Positions 58,565 through 60,000 of a stretch of 60,000 bases of DNA are shown piece by piece. This stretch comes from Polytrichum commune (Eukaryota > Streptophyta > Polytrichopsida > Polytrichales > Polytrichaceae), in NCBI GenBank assembly GCA_950295325.1, contig OX485806.1, positions 33,482,001 to 33,542,000 of the forward strand, read 5' to 3'. Position numbers and translations under genes: made by a program. Every line of letters begins with the position of its first letter. Within the stretch, counting starts at the first letter, position 1. Below the pieces are notes generated by a model. The model searched no databases. It was not told the DNA's origin and was given only the letters and a program-made list of their open reading frames with translations.

Positions 58565-60000
58565 ATGGCTCATGTGCCTGCTAATGGAGAAGTGGGGATG
58601 GCAATCCTCTATGCTGATGGAGAGAGAGTCCCACTTACCTTTCGGATGGAGGACAGCGGACTAGCTTACGTGATGTCCCAACGTTTGAGTAGTCGGTTCG
58701 GTTTCAGTGAGGATACTATTGTTATTGACGAGGATATATTTGATGTTGTCACGTCAGAACTTACACACACCCTTGGTTGCATTTCGCATCGAGATGAGAA
58801 CAATAACATGTTTTGGACTCTTCATCCAGGTTGTTATCGAGTCTATGGCCTCACTGAATCTCAGATGGCTGCTTCTACTGAGATCCTCACTCCTCGCTCT
58901 TCCTCTACCTGCACCATTCAAACTCCTATGCCACGTGATGTGAAGGTCAAGCTCGAGCCCGGTCTCGAGACGCCTATTGTAGAGAACTCTAGAGTAGAAT
59001 CTGTAATTACACTTTCTTCAGATGACGAGGTCAATCCCACCAAGCCCCCGCCTCAGGTTAAAGTTGGTGGGGACGCTCCTAAAGTCTATCCTTTGTCGCA
59101 AGATACTATTAGCATAGTACCATTATTAAAACAACTTGCAACAATGCCGGAAAAACAAAATATTCTTAAAAAAATAGACTACTCGGTCATTAGACACGAC
59201 AGGGTAGAGTACCTTCCTGCTCTGTTCGATGGTGCTGTCATCTTCGAGTTGCCACCTGTTGGTCACACGGCCGCACGGTCACAGGCCAAGTCTATGCAGG
59301 GAATGGACAAGCGTTACAATGGCCATGTGTGGACGAAGACCATCACCACCAACATCACAAACGACTTTGGTTTGTCCTTCCGTTCTTCTGCCTGCGTTGG
59401 ACACCTGCGTTGCAACAACAAGGAGTGCAAATATTTGATCCGCCGACCTCGTATTTTCGAAGTCAACGAGACAGAGTTTGAGGGTTGTACCCTCCAAGCC
59501 TTTGTAGTGGATCGAGCGCCCTCACCTGACTCTACGCTTGTTTGCAAGGTATGTAAAGAACCCCCAACATGTATTGCTACATGTGGGGCAAAAATTTATT
59601 ATGTTGCTGGCAAAAACAACCACACAAGAGCGTGCATCCACATTGGAACTCACGATCACCCTGTCAAGGTGGCCGACTACAAAGACACTAAGGCTGAGAT
59701 TAGTGGCCTAATTGAAGAACAGATCGAGAAGACTCCTCAGACTACCAAGAGTGCAGTTGTGTTGGAGGCTAGCAAAGTTCTAATTGGCAACTATCTTCTT
59801 CAACCCGATGACGCACCACCAAAGAAGCTGTCTCTAGAGGAACTTGTTCCTATATTCGACCGGTGCAAGGACATGGCTTCCCCAAACATCCGCAACAAGG
59901 TCATGAGCTTCCGATACCTCAGAAGGTATGGTGTCATGGACTCTATCACCAAACTCCGTGGAATCAGTTTATGGGCTTTTGTTCAGGAGAACAAATTCCC
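58565..60000 (+). CDS. Cysteine-rich transposon-type protein, 5' part, runs off the window
   Basis: The frame is open without a stop from 58310 to the window end. The ATG at 58565 (MAHVPANGEVGMAILYADG) is chosen because the upstream ~85 codons look like hydrophobic chance coding; ATG 58454 is an alternative. 478 complete codons are visible. After an acidic N-terminal domain come two cysteine clusters, CVGHLRCNNKECKYL and CKVCKEPPTCIATC, followed by HTRACIHIGTHDHPV, a plausible CCHC/CCHH zinc-binding region. It then has helical sequence with FRYLRRYGVMDSI. The layout recalls N-terminal DNA-binding regions of plant transposases (for example Mutator-like), but no transposase core falls inside the window. 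Family assignment is therefore tentative. Confidence 0.55.
   Translation, partial: MAHVPANGEVGMAILYADGERVPLTFRMEDSGLAYVMSQRLSSRFGFSEDTIVIDEDIFDVVTSELTHTLGCISHRDENNNMFWTLHPGCYRVYGLTESQMAASTEILTPRSSSTCTIQTPMPRDVKVKLEPGLETPIVENSRVESVITLSSDDEVNPTKPPPQVKVGGDAPKVYPLSQDTISIVPLLKQLATMPEKQNILKKIDYSVIRHDRVEYLPALFDGAVIFELPPVGHTAARSQAKSMQGMDKRYNGHVWTKTITTNITNDFGLSFRSSACVGHLRCNNKECKYLIRRPRIFEVNETEFEGCTLQAFVVDRAPSPDSTLVCKVCKEPPTCIATCGAKIYYVAGKNNHTRACIHIGTHDHPVKVADYKDTKAEISGLIEEQIEKTPQTTKSAVVLEASKVLIGNYLLQPDDAPPKKLSLEELVPIFDRCKDMASPNIRNKVMSFRYLRRYGVMDSITKLRGISLWAFVQENKF

Overview
The window reads as nuclear DNA of a land plant. It is AT-rich, gene-poor and repeat-rich, with spliceosomal GT-AG introns. A P-class PPR gene and a complete ten-exon gene of the plant At3g27390-like membrane protein family support this. 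The large repeat content, the methyltransferase-like gene pair and a retrotransposon carrying a DNMT lean towards a seed-free lineage (bryophyte, lycophyte or fern), but that placement is inference.

Layout. 1-2.5 kb: 3' end of a PPR gene (+), four exons whose phases all join. 2.5-5.1 kb: intergenic. 5.1-14.4 kb: complete At3g27390-like membrane-protein gene (-), 613 codons, whose introns carry foldback MITEs, dispersed repeats and decayed tandem copies of its own exon 1 end. 14.4-22.4 kb: no gene seen. 22.4-28 kb: a tandem array split by a truncated LTR retrotransposon (TSD ACTCT) and a solo LTR (TSD TCACT). 28.4-29.7 kb: a second solo LTR of the same family (TSD ACCAC). 30.1-31.0 kb: a broken unknown coding fragment (+). 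31.5-38.1 kb: 'gene A', a decayed multi-exon gene (-) with a ParB-like segment followed by an amino-methyltransferase-like domain. 36.4-38.0 kb: hairpins and a 127-bp palindrome-bearing tandem array next to it. 39.4-48.1 kb and on to 57.6-58.0 kb: 'gene B' (-), a better-preserved relative of gene A. Its long introns hold a ~350-bp satellite array, a 2.2-kb solo LTR (TSD CTCAT) and a 9.3-kb Ty3/Gypsy retrotransposon. 58.3-60 kb: an open, cysteine-rich, transposon-type ORF (+) that runs off the window.

The main find is the retrotransposon at 48.2-57.5 kb. Its first long ORF joins a CCHC zinc knuckle, a retropepsin (DSG) and an apparently complete C5-cytosine DNA methyltransferase with DNMT3-type, unpermuted motif order (FGGIG, PCQ, ENV, RPR). 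This ORF ends in UAG followed by CAAUCA, which fits the tobamovirus-type readthrough consensus, and the RT-RNase H frame continues in phase. The integrase ends in a complete C4HC3 PHD finger. The element could therefore carry both a writer (DNA methylation) and a reader (chromatin) module. This copy looks non-autonomous: the gag capsid region is inverted, the RNase H/integrase junction is frameshifted, and the two LTR regions differ in structure although their shared parts are about 98% identical.

The retrotransposon lies antisense in the first intron of gene B, beginning a few bases after a splice donor. A C5-methyltransferase-bearing element thus sits inside a gene with an amino-methyltransferase-like fold. 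All assignments come from reading the sequence and from remembered family motifs; no database search was run.
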